From NCBI RefSeq assembly GCF_014655715.1, contig NZ_BNBM01000030.1, positions 21,826-85,825 of the forward strand: 64,000 nt of DNA, in the 5' to 3' direction. This document shows positions 41,403 through 49,972 of this stretch, piece by piece. Every line of letters begins with the position of its first letter. The first letter of the stretch is position 1. The notes under the pieces are model-generated. The model did no database searches. It was not told the DNA's origin and saw nothing but the letters and a program-made list of their open reading frames with translations. This DNA is from Streptomyces lanatus (lineage in GTDB: Bacteria; Actinomycetota; Actinomycetes; Streptomycetales; Streptomycetaceae). A program made the position numbers and the translations under genes.

Positions 41403-41582
41403 ATGAGCGCAGCAACCATCCACCCAGCCCCGGCAGGCCCCCGAGGAGCCACCGCGCTCCAGGGCAGCCACCGTCACCGCCTCGGCGAAGCCCTGCGCGC
41501 CGTCAGGGTGTTCGCAGGTGCGGCCGTCGATGTGATCCTCCTCGGCGAGTACGGAGAGGAAGCGGGCGTCCGCCGTAAGTGA
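41403..41582 (+). CDS. Small conserved-type hypothetical protein
   Basis: A 59-aa protein, MSAATIHPAPAGPRGATALQ followed by a helical part (HRLGEALRAVRVFAGAAVDVILLGEYGEEAGVRRK). ATG 41403 follows a GGAG site. The C-terminal helix is amphipathic. It is convergent with the XPB helicase gene, ending 13 bp before it. Function unknown. Confidence 0.7.
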   Translation: MSAATIHPAPAGPRGATALQGSHRHRLGEALRAVRVFAGAAVDVILLGEYGEEAGVRRK

Positions 41583-41595
41583 CGCCCCAGCCCGA

Positions 41596-43239
41596 TCACC
41601 CCTCCGCGAGAATCTCGTCCGCGTCCACAATCCGGTACGCGTACCCCTGCTCCGCCAGGAACCGCTGCCGGTGCGCGGCGAAGTCCTGGTCGATCGTGTC
41701 GCGGGCCACGACCGAGTAGAAGTGGGCCTGGTGCCCGTCCGCCTTGGGCCGCAGCACCCGTCCCAGCCGCTGCGCCTCCTCCTGCCGCGACCCGAAGGTG
41801 CCCGAGACCTGGATGGCGACGGTGGCCTCCGGAAGGTCGATGGAGAAGTTCGCGACCTTGGACACCACGAGGACGCTGATCTCGCCCTCCCGGAAGGCGT
41901 CGAAGAGCTTCTCGCGCTGGGCGTTGGAGGTCTCACCCTTGATGACGGGGGCGTTGAGATGCTCGCCCAGTTCGTCGAGCTGGTCGATGTACTGCCCGAT
42001 GACCAGGGTCTGCTGGCCCGCGAAACGCCTGACCAGCGCCTCCGTCACCTTCCGCTTGGTGTCGGTCGTCGCACAGAAGCGGTACTTCTCCTCCTGCTCG
42101 GCGGTGGCGTACGCGAGCCGCTCGGCGTCGGTGAGATTGACCCGTACCTCGACACAGTCCGCGGGCGCGATGTAACCCTGCGCCTCGATCTCCTTCCAGG
42201 GAGCGTCGAACCGCTTCGGCCCGATGAGGGAGAAGACGTCCGACTCCCGCCCGTCCTCCCGGACGAGGGTCGCCGTGAGGCCCAGCCGCCGCCTGGCCTG
42301 GAGGTCGGCGGTGAACTTGAAGACGGGCGCGGGCAGCAGGTGCACCTCGTCGTAGACGATGAGCCCCCAGTCCCGGGAGTCGAAGAGCTCCAGGTGCGGA
42401 TAGACGCCCTTCCGCCGCGTCGTCAGGACCTGATACGTCGCGATGGTGACGGGCCGGATCTCCTTCCGGGTCCCGCTGTACTCACCGATCTCGTCCTCCG
42501 TCAGCGACGTCCGCTTCACCAGCTCGTGCTTCCACTGCCGGGCCGAGACGGTGTTCGTGACGAGGATGAGGGTGGTCGACTTGGCCTGCGCCATGGACCC
42601 GGCGCCGACGAGGGTCTTCCCGGCGCCGCAGGGGAGTACGACGACCCCGCTCCCGCCGTGCCAGAAGTTCTCCACGGCCTGCTTCTGATACGGCCGCAGC
42701 GCCCAGCCGTCCTCGGCCAGCTCGATCGGGTGCGCCTCGCCGTCGACGTACCCGGCGAGGTCCTCGGCCGGCCAGCCCAGCTTCAGCAGCGTCTGCTTGA
42801 TCTGCCCGCGCTCGGAGGGGTGCACGGCCACGGTGTCCGGGTCGATACGGGTCCCGACCAGCGGCGCGATCCGCTTGGAGCGCAGCACCTCCTCCAGCAC
42901 CGGGCGGTCGGTGGTGGTGAGGACGAGGCCGTGCGTGGGGTGCTTGCTCAGCGTGAGGCGGCCGTAGCGGTCCATCGTGTCGGCGATGTCGACCAGCAGG
43001 GCGTGCGGCACGGGGTAGCGGCTGTACGTCACCAGCGCGTCCACGACCTGCTCGGCGTCATGCCCGGCCGCGCGCGCGTTCCACAGCCCGAGCGGCGTCA
43101 CCCGGTAGGTGTGGATGTGCTCGGGCGCCCGCTCCAGCTCCGCGAACGCCGCGATCGCCCGACGGCACGCGTCGGCCTGCTCGTGATCGACCTCCAGGAG
43201 CAGGGTCTTGTCCGACTGGACGATCAGTGGTCCGTTCAC
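41596..43239 (-). CDS. DNA repair helicase XPB (Ercc3-like)
   Basis: A 547-aa superfamily 2 helicase. Residues about 200-350 hold Walker A LPCGAGKTLVGAG, motif II VYDEVHLLPA, and GLTATLVREDGRESDV. The second RecA domain includes VLVVSKVANFSIDLPEA and the arginine-finger region QEEAQRLGRVLRPK. An N-terminal domain of about 170 residues matches the bacterial XPB damage-recognition part. It is a 3'-5' helicase like mycobacterial Rv0861c, whose neighbour Rv0862c resembles the protein coded at 45.4-48.0 kb. Confidence 0.94.
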   Translation of the reverse strand: MNGPLIVQSDKTLLLEVDHEQADACRRAIAAFAELERAPEHIHTYRVTPLGLWNARAAGHDAEQVVDALVTYSRYPVPHALLVDIADTMDRYGRLTLSKHPTHGLVLTTTDRPVLEEVLRSKRIAPLVGTRIDPDTVAVHPSERGQIKQTLLKLGWPAEDLAGYVDGEAHPIELAEDGWALRPYQKQAVENFWHGGSGVVVLPCGAGKTLVGAGSMAQAKSTTLILVTNTVSARQWKHELVKRTSLTEDEIGEYSGTRKEIRPVTIATYQVLTTRRKGVYPHLELFDSRDWGLIVYDEVHLLPAPVFKFTADLQARRRLGLTATLVREDGRESDVFSLIGPKRFDAPWKEIEAQGYIAPADCVEVRVNLTDAERLAYATAEQEEKYRFCATTDTKRKVTEALVRRFAGQQTLVIGQYIDQLDELGEHLNAPVIKGETSNAQREKLFDAFREGEISVLVVSKVANFSIDLPEATVAIQVSGTFGSRQEEAQRLGRVLRPKADGHQAHFYSVVARDTIDQDFAAHRQRFLAEQGYAYRIVDADEILAEG

Positions 43240-43420
43240 GTGCGTCCGCCCTTTCCTTCACCATTCGACCAAACGTCCAGTGTGCCTGATCGTTCCTGAT
43301 CGTTTCCCAAGTCCCGTAGGGGCCGTGCCGAAGTCCTTCGGAGTCCTACAGGATGTCTTTTCATTCCTGTGAGTGGCGTGGTTTCACCTGGACGGCGGCG
43401 GCTGCGAAGAATAGCCGAGC

Positions 43421-44629
43421 GTGCAGGCCATCGATCGTGAACCGTCCCCGCCGACCACCACCCTCGGCTACGCCTTGTTCGCCACCCGCTGGTTGCAGGC
43501 GCCGCTCTACTTCGGCCTCGTGGCCGCGCAGGGGGTGTACGTCTACAAGTTCTTCAATGAACTCTGGGCCTTAATTCTGCGCTGTGTGACCGGGCAGGCG
43601 ACAGAGACCTACGTCATGCTCGCCGTGCTCAAGCTCGTCGACGTCGTGATGATCGCGAATCTGCTGATCATGGTGATCGTCGGCGGCTATGAGACCTTCG
43701 TCTCGCGCATCGGGCTACAGGGCCACCGTGACCAGCCCGAATGGCTCTCGCACGTCAATTCCAACGTGCTGAAGGTCAAGCTCGCCACCGCCATCGTGGG
43801 CATCTCGTCCGTGCATCTGCTGCAGATGTTCGTGGATGTGCATCGCACCTCGCACCACTCGCTGCTGTGGGGCACGGTGATCCACATGGCGTTCATCGCG
43901 TCGGCGGCGATCCTGGCGTACATGTCCGGCCCGATGGCCGCGCAGACCGAGCGGGGCCATCAGCAGACGCATCACGAGCCCGCCCCCGAGGAGCCGGCCG
44001 CGAAGGTCTTCGTCCCGGCGCAGGCCGCCCCGCGCGAGGACGAGCCCAGCGCCGAGGAACGGCTGCGGGCCGCCGGGTTCCCCGCCCGCAAGCTGCTGGA
44101 GGACTTCGACTCCGAGCACCCGCGCGTCTTCGACCGGGAGACCGTGGCGCGGCTCGGCAAACTGGACTTCGTCGGCGTCGGGCGGAACGTGGTCTTCGTC
44201 GGGCCGCCCGGCACCGGCAAGACCCATCTGGCGGTCGGGCTCGGGGTGCGGGCCTGTCAGGCCGGGCACTCGGTGCTGTTCGCGAGCGCCGCGCAGTGGG
44301 CCGCGCGGCTGGCCGGGGCGCGGGAGGCGGGGCGGCTCGCCCAGGAGCTGGCAGCGCTGGACGAGCATCCGCTGCTGATCGTCGACGAGGTCGGCTACAC
44401 GCCCTTCGACGCGGAGACCGCCGCGCTCTTCTTCCAGCTGATCGCGCACCGCTACGAGCGGGCCTCGCTGATCGTGACCAGCGACCGCCCGCTCGGCCGC
44501 TGGGACGAGATCTTCGGCGGCCCCTCCGCGCTGGCGATGGTGGACCGGCTGGCCCACCATGCCGAGCTCGTGCGGATCGAGGGCGACAGCTATCGCATGC
44601 GCCGCGCTACTTCAGCGTGGGCAGACTGA
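43421..44629 (+). CDS. Fusion of UPF0114 (YqhA/TIGR00645) membrane protein with an IstB-like AAA+ ATPase
   Basis: A 402-aa protein. Residues about 15-170 are a UPF0114 domain with several helices (APLYFGLVAAQGVYVYKFF, LKLVDVVMIANLLIMVIVGG, VKLATAIVGISSVHLLQMFV, IHMAFIASAAILAYMSGP). A charged linker follows (about 175-215). Residues about 215-395 are a complete IstB/DnaC-like ATPase: AAGFPARKLLEDFD, Walker A GPPGTGKTHLAVGLG, Walker B LLIVDEVGYTP, LIVTSDRPLGRWDEIFGG and LVRIEGDSYRMR. IstB normally helps the IS21 transposase, but no transposase is here. The frame is continuous. Function is unknown; an ATPase tied to the membrane is implied. Confidence 0.87.
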   Translation: MQAIDREPSPPTTTLGYALFATRWLQAPLYFGLVAAQGVYVYKFFNELWALILRCVTGQATETYVMLAVLKLVDVVMIANLLIMVIVGGYETFVSRIGLQGHRDQPEWLSHVNSNVLKVKLATAIVGISSVHLLQMFVDVHRTSHHSLLWGTVIHMAFIASAAILAYMSGPMAAQTERGHQQTHHEPAPEEPAAKVFVPAQAAPREDEPSAEERLRAAGFPARKLLEDFDSEHPRVFDRETVARLGKLDFVGVGRNVVFVGPPGTGKTHLAVGLGVRACQAGHSVLFASAAQWAARLAGAREAGRLAQELAALDEHPLLIVDEVGYTPFDAETAALFFQLIAHRYERASLIVTSDRPLGRWDEIFGGPSALAMVDRLAHHAELVRIEGDSYRMRRATSAWAD

Positions 44630-44795
44630 CGTTGTTGATCAACGGTCCCTCGACGGTGAGCCCCTCGGTGACCAGGGACTCCGGACCGGCCGCCGGGAGC
44701 GGCAGCGGCAGGGCGGAGGCCTCCGGCGCGAGGACGGCGACCAGGGCGGCGGCTGCGAGCGCCGCGAGGGGCAGGGCTGTGCGCTTGGGACGCAT
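44607..44795 (-). CDS. Small secreted protein, 62 aa
   Basis: Begins MRPKRTALPLAALAAAALVA with a clear Sec signal peptide that ends around EASALP. The mature part is only about 33 residues (ESLVTEGLTVEGPLINNVSL and so on), hydrophobic and cysteine-free. ATG at 44793-44795 has a purine-rich upstream region (CTCACG...GAAAGGCC on the minus strand). The end overlaps the 3' end of the UPF0114-IstB gene by 23 bp on the opposite strand. Downstream of a second tiny secreted gene in the same direction, it is probably co-transcribed with it. Confidence 0.72.
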   Translation of the reverse strand: MRPKRTALPLAALAAAALVAVLAPEASALPLPLPAAGPESLVTEGLTVEGPLINNVSLPTLK

Positions 44796-44877
44796 GGGGA
44801 CGTGAGGCCTTTCGCGTGAGGGAAGGGCGGGGGCCGGCCCCGGTACGTCGCCGGGACCGGCCGCCCGATGGAATGCG

Positions 44878-45006
44878 TCAGACCTGGGGGGTCTCGACGA
44901 CCAGCCCGGCGATGTCGACGCTGACCGCCGCGGCCTGTGCGGTGAAACCACCGATCATCAGGGCTGCGGCGGCCAGGACGGTGGCAAGACGACGCGCAGT
45001 GCGCAT
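44878..45006 (-). CDS. Very small secreted peptide, 42 aa
   Basis: Sequence opens MRTARRLATVLAAAALMIGG and continues to a predicted AQA cleavage site, leaving a mature peptide of roughly 15-17 residues (VSVDIAGLVVETPQV). A GAGAGG ribosome-binding site sits 10 nt before ATG 45006. The length is below usual gene-calling limits. It lies 82 bp upstream of the 62-aa secreted gene, same strand; both mature parts share a V-rich, beta-prone character. Function is unknown; signalling or surface roles are possible. Confidence 0.65.
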   Translation of the reverse strand: MRTARRLATVLAAAALMIGGFTAQAAAVSVDIAGLVVETPQV

Positions 45007-45360
45007 GGGACAACTACCTCTCTGTTTCGCCCACTTGAGCGAGCGGGCGCGATCAGGACACCGGGTGGCTGCCCTGCGTCACGCGGCAGAATGCGGAGAG
45101 ATCCGGAACGTCCCTCAAGAGTTGGAAAAACCCGGCGTGGCGTGCATGGAACGCGGCGTACGCCCGGACGGGTGAGCGGCGCGGGCGTACCCACACCGAG
45201 GGCCTGTCGTTCGGATCATGTCGGCGGCGGCGCCCGGGTCCGGCACGCGCACTACCCCACTGCCCTGAGGGCGTGGGGGGACCCCATCGCGTCGCCGCCC
45301 TCTTCCGCCCTGCCGCCGCCCGCTCGGGTCGGCCGAAAGGCGCGGTACCGCCCAGCCGCC
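45007..45360. other. 354-bp intergenic region upstream of the secreted-peptide genes
   Basis: Probable promoter and leader of the two secreted-peptide genes. A 47-codon open frame on the minus strand ends at 45053, but it lacks a ribosome-binding site and recognisable homology, so I do not call it. No hairpin terminator is evident for the large gene at 45361. Confidence 0.45.
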
Positions 45361-48003
45361 CTAGTCGTCCGCGAGCTCGGCCACGCCGGTGATCCGGTGC
45401 AGTGGATACGTCCGTACCTCGTCCGCGGTGTGGTCGTACGCCGTCACGAAACCGCCCTCGACCCGCACCGGTGCGATCACCCGCTGACTCGCGGTGCCCT
45501 CGGCGTTGACGTACCCGATCCACAGCGACTCGCCGGTCAGGACCGCGGCCTGCATGGTGGCGAGGGTCTCGGCGGACGTGGTGCGCGGCAGCTCGCCCCC
45601 GGCCGGCTCGGGAGCGCCCCCGCTCGGCCTGCGTGGGGTCGTGGAGGCGAGGTCGCCCGCGCGGATGGCGCGGATCGCGGCCGCCAGCAGCGTGGCGTCC
45701 GGCGTCGGCGGGCCGTCCGGCACGGGCTCGGGCGCCGAGCGCGGCGGGGTGCGGTGGGCGTCGGCGCGGGTGATCAGGACGTCGCCCTCGGCCGATTCGG
45801 CGGCCGGCGCGAAGCCCATCGCGCGCAGGCCCTCCAGCAGCCCGGCCGGGTCCGCCTGGGCGGCCAGCACGGTCGGCGCGAGGCGGCGCAGCCGCAGCCC
45901 GGCGGCTCGTTTGTCGGCGAGGATCTCGTTCAGCACCGCGTCGTCGTCGCAGCGGACGTACGCCGAGGCCGCGCCGACCCGCAGATGGCCGTGCCTACGG
46001 GCCACGTCGTCGATCAGATACGCCAGCGGCTGCGGCACCGGCGTGCGCGAGTGCTCGGCGAGGAAGGCATGCAGATCCGAGGCGCTGCGCCCGGCGTCCA
46101 GCGCCCGCCGCACCGACCCGGGCGTGAACCGGTACACCGTCGCCCCGCCCTTCGACTCGACGTCCGCCAGCACCCCCAGCGTGTCGGCGAGCGGCCGCCG
46201 CAAGGGCCCCGGCGCCACGGCCGTCAGATCGGCCTGGAGGAGGACATGGTCGAGGGGCTCGGGGAGGAGCGGGGTGAGCAGCCGGGCAGCGGCGGCCGAC
46301 GCCACGGCCTGCTCGGCGGGGGAGAGGGGCTCGGGGGCGGGGGCGGGCCGGGCGTGGTCGTGGTGGACGGGGAGCTTGTCACCGGGGCCGGTGGGGGTGT
46401 CGTCGAACGGTGCCGGGCGTGTGCCGTCGTGAGTCGCCGGGGACGCTGCCGATGCCGATGGTGTGCCGTCGTGGGTCGCCGCCGACACCCGTCCCCGCCC
46501 CACACCCTTCCCCGAGCCCTTCGCCCCCGGCGCCCCCAGCAACGCCCGCCCATGCCCCGACAGCGCCCCCCGCCCCGTGACCCCCAGCATCTCCGCCTCG
46601 GTCAGCGTCCACCGCGCCAGGCGCGTGCGTAGGTCGTCGTCGGGCTGGGGGCCGCGTAGGGGGCGTTCCCAGCGGAGGCGGGACAGGAGGGACTCGGGGG
46701 ACGGGGACGTGCCCTCGGGGAGGGCGGCGAGGAGGGTCAGGACGCGGTGGCGGACCTCCGGGGCGGCGGAGCGGTCCAGGCCGGGGCCCAGGGCCGACAG
46801 GGTGCGGTCCTTCGCGTCCCGGCCGCCGACCACCCCCGACGTGCGGGTCGCCGTCAGCCAGGCGGACGCCAGGTGGGCCCAGCGCTCGGCGGGGGGCTGC
46901 TCCAGCCACTCGTCGTGGGCCGGGGTCGCCGCGTACCGTTCGTCGGCCTCGCCGTCGGAGGCCAGCAGGCCCGCCGCGTAGGCGAGTTCGACCCAGAACG
47001 CGGCGACCGGCTCGGACACGTCGAGGGCGACCGCGGTGCGCTTGAGGTCGCGCACGCTCAGGCCGCCCGCGCGCAGCACCGCGGGCCCGCCCTCGTGCCA
47101 GTCCTTCAGCAGCTCCTCGACGGTGGCCAGCGCCGTGTACGCCTGCCCGGCCGCCGTCGTGTCCACAACCTGTGGATGGTGCGTCGCGGCCGGCTCGACG
47201 GGCGGCGGCAGCGGCTCGGTGGCGCGGTGCGCGCGGCCGGCCCGCAGATGCAGGGCCACCTCGCGAGGGAGTACGACCGTGCCGGGCGTCGTCGGCAGGA
47301 GCAGGCCGTGGTTCAGGAGCCAGCGCAGATGGGGCGCCGGGTCCGCGGTGACCTGGCCGTACGGCGGGCCCCAGACCAGCCGGGACAGGACCGCGAGGGA
47401 CTCCTCCGGCGCGTCGGCGAGCAGGGCCGTCATACGGCGGCGGTCCGTGAACAGCGCGGACAGCGACGCCACCGCCGACACCGCGTCATGCGTCGACGGC
47501 AGCCCCGCCGTCGTCACGATGTCCTGGATACGGCCCGGTGACATGCCGGCCGACGCCTCCTGCACCGTCGGCCCGAGCCCGGTCGGCGACGGATGCTGCG
47601 GCGACGGCGTGAGCAGCTCACGTGCCGTGCGCACCAGGCGCAGCCGGTCGTCGGCGCCCCACACCAGGGCCTGGTCGCGCAGGGTGCCCAGAGCGTGCGG
47701 TAGGGCGCCCGTCACCGCCGGGTCGCCCTCGTCGCCGGCCATCAGGGCGAGCAGTTCGTCGTACGTCGCCGGATCCGCCGCCACGGCCAGCGCCTCCGCC
47801 GTCTGTAGCGCGAAGCGGTCGAGGCGCTCCAGGGCGCGCACCACCGAGGCCCGGGTGCCGGCGCGGGTCGCCAGCTGGGTGAGGTCGGTGGGGACAGGGG
47901 TGATGAGATCCGGCCGGCTGCGCAGCAGCACGGCCAGCGAGGCGTCGTCCCGCACGCGAAGGGCTTCCGCGAGGGAACGGGGCGGGGTGGCCGGGTCGCT
48001 CAT
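45361..48003 (-). CDS. Helicase_C_3-type (XPB/Ssl2-related) DNA-binding protein
   Basis: An 880-aa soluble protein starting MSDPATPPRSLAEALRVRDD. The family is recognised by LAEALRVRDDASLAVLLRSRPDLITP at the N-terminus, VVRALERLDRFALQTAEALA, and the C-terminal LIDDVARRHGHLRVGAASAYVRCDD with MQAAVLTGESLWIGYVNAEG, a WYL-like closing part. No ATPase motifs are present. A low-complexity insertion with repeated SAASPATHDGT-like units separates the two halves (about 505-560). In mycobacteria the homologue is next to ercc3 (XPB); here the UPF0114-IstB and secreted-peptide genes lie between them. Confidence 0.87.
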   Translation of the reverse strand: MSDPATPPRSLAEALRVRDDASLAVLLRSRPDLITPVPTDLTQLATRAGTRASVVRALERLDRFALQTAEALAVAADPATYDELLALMAGDEGDPAVTGALPHALGTLRDQALVWGADDRLRLVRTARELLTPSPQHPSPTGLGPTVQEASAGMSPGRIQDIVTTAGLPSTHDAVSAVASLSALFTDRRRMTALLADAPEESLAVLSRLVWGPPYGQVTADPAPHLRWLLNHGLLLPTTPGTVVLPREVALHLRAGRAHRATEPLPPPVEPAATHHPQVVDTTAAGQAYTALATVEELLKDWHEGGPAVLRAGGLSVRDLKRTAVALDVSEPVAAFWVELAYAAGLLASDGEADERYAATPAHDEWLEQPPAERWAHLASAWLTATRTSGVVGGRDAKDRTLSALGPGLDRSAAPEVRHRVLTLLAALPEGTSPSPESLLSRLRWERPLRGPQPDDDLRTRLARWTLTEAEMLGVTGRGALSGHGRALLGAPGAKGSGKGVGRGRVSAATHDGTPSASAASPATHDGTRPAPFDDTPTGPGDKLPVHHDHARPAPAPEPLSPAEQAVASAAAARLLTPLLPEPLDHVLLQADLTAVAPGPLRRPLADTLGVLADVESKGGATVYRFTPGSVRRALDAGRSASDLHAFLAEHSRTPVPQPLAYLIDDVARRHGHLRVGAASAYVRCDDDAVLNEILADKRAAGLRLRRLAPTVLAAQADPAGLLEGLRAMGFAPAAESAEGDVLITRADAHRTPPRSAPEPVPDGPPTPDATLLAAAIRAIRAGDLASTTPRRPSGGAPEPAGGELPRTTSAETLATMQAAVLTGESLWIGYVNAEGTASQRVIAPVRVEGGFVTAYDHTADEVRTYPLHRITGVAELADD

Positions 48004-48234
48004 CCTGCCCACGTTAGCGGGTGGGGCCGTACGGCAGGAGTCGGTGCCGTACCGCCGGTACCGCACTTCGCCGGGCGAACGGAACGTTTCGCAGATGTCC
48101 CCCGGATGAACATCGTCCGGAGGATTCCGGCACCCCTGGCAACGCCGCGCCCCCACTCGTCACCCTGGGCACCCTGTCAACTGCTTCACGGCTCAAGGGA
48201 ATTGAAGGAACTCAAGGGAATCGGGGGCCCGGCG

Positions 48235-49844
48235 GTGAGCGAACAGGTCGAGCAGTGGATCGCCATCACCAGTCTCGCGATCCCCCTCTTCGCGTTCCTG
48301 TGGGAGTTCGCGGTCGTCGGCCGCAAGCGGCTCGGCTATCGGGTGCAGATGGACACCGTCGCCGCGAACCAGACCCAGTCGGCACACGCCGAGATCCTCG
48401 AACAACTGGAGCGTGACGGACACCAGCTGAAGGACCCCTCGTTCGTCCTGCTGCGCATCGAGAACGCCGGATCCGCCCCCATCGAGGCCGGCGACTACCT
48501 GACGGACGAGAACGACCCCAGCGGCATCTGGGTCACCTTCCGCCGCCGCCAGGTCGCCGGCATCGTCGTCACCGAGCTCAGCCAGCGCGAGCTGCGCCGC
48601 TTCTTCCGGCACGGCGCCCCGGGCTACGGCTTCCGCAACACCGAGGCCCACCGCGAGGGCGTCATCGAACTGCCCAAGGTGAAACTGCCCCGGGGCGCCG
48701 AGTACAAGATCCTCGTGATCCTGGAGCGCTGGCCGGACGACACCAGCGACCAGGACTTCCCCAAGCCGGACATCGTCGGCGCCGTCGGCACCGACCGGCG
48801 CTGGTTCGACCCGCTGGTGAAGTACTTCCGCTTCAAGCTGACCCGCACCGAGAGCCACCTGTTCGCGTCGCGACCGGCGTGGTTCGCGATCACGTTCCTG
48901 GCGCTGGCGGTCGTAGTCCATCAGTCTTCACCCTCTTCCTCCGAGACGACCGCCGCCCCCCGCTGGACTGCGTCAGCGGCACCCTGCACCTGTACGGCTC
49001 CACCGCCTTCGCCCCCGCGGTGCGGGCCGCCGCCGAGGACTACGTCGACCGCTGCGAGGGAGCGGGCACCGCGATCCCCCTCGACGACAACCCCTTCAAG
49101 GGCAGCGGCGAAGGCGTCACCGAGATCGAGCAGGCCGGCGACGACGCCGGGACCGAGGTCGGCGAGGGCCTCGGCGACCACATCACGTTCTCCGACGGCC
49201 TCGCCTCCTCCGGCCACCCCCGGCTGATCCCCAGGCCGATCGCCTTCTCCGTGTTCACCCTCGTCGTCAGCAAGGACGCGGGCGTGGAGAACCTGACGCT
49301 GAAGCAGGTCCGCGACCTCTTCGCGGGCCGGGTCCGCAAGTGGTCCGACATCGGCGGCAACCCCGTACCCGTCCACCTCATCAACCGCGACCCCGGCTCC
49401 GGCACCCGCAGCACCCTCGTCGACAAGGTCCTCGACGGCAAGGAGCCACCGCAGTTCACCGTGCGGGACTGTGCGGCCCTCGACCCCGACCGGTACGGCA
49501 CCTGCGAGGTCACCAGCACCGACACGCTCCTCAACAGGACCGCCTCCACCCCCGGCGCCATCGGCTACAGCGAGGCCGCCGGAGTCGACGGCCACAAAGC
49601 GGCCGGCAACCTCGTCAAACTGCGCATCGACGGCCGCGAACCCACGGCACAGGGCGTCGAGGACACCAACTACCCCTACTGGCAGACCGAGTACGCCTAC
49701 ACCTACGGCTCCGCCCCGGCCGGCTCCGTCGCCGCCGCCTTCCTCAACTTCCTCACCCAGCAGAGCGGCCGCGACATCCTCCACGCCCACGGCCACGGCC
49801 TGTGCTCCGAGGCGGAGAACTCGGGCGAGTGCCGCCCGATCTGA
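48235..49844 (+). pseudogene. Membrane-anchored PstS-like substrate-binding protein gene interrupted by a frameshift
   Basis: The N-terminal frame starts at GTG 48235 (SEQVEQWIAITSLAIPLFAFLWEF) and codes a helix, a soluble region of about 190 residues, and a second helix start (WFAITFLALAVVV) before running out of frame near 48910-48970. The next frame (open from 48879) continues SVFTLFLRDDRRPPLDCVSG and then a PstS-like binding domain: LHLYGSTAFAPAVRAAAEDY, KSGEGV-like KGSGEGVTEIEQAG and NRDPGSGTRSTLVDKVL. The helix reads naturally across the shift (AVVV then SVFTLFL). A missing base, possibly in the run of six C at 48956-48961, or a sequencing error would explain it. The second half alone is intact to its stop. 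Confidence 0.72.
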
Positions 49845-49972
49845 CCCACGGCGTCTTCGGCCAGCCGCGCCCGCGCCCTGAACAGCCCGGACATTCGGAT
49901 CCCTTCGTACTGCTCGTCCTGCGCTAACGTCGTCCCACGGGTATCCAACACACCCACCCCGGAGAGGACTTC

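Noticed and set aside
43421..44629. IS21-type insertion sequence
   Set aside because: The IstB-like ATPase is fused to a membrane domain, and neither an IstA transposase nor terminal inverted repeats are present.
45053..45195. A 47-codon frame on the minus strand upstream of the secreted peptides
   Set aside because: It has a GTG start without a ribosome-binding site and no recognisable family; the region is more likely promoter and leader.
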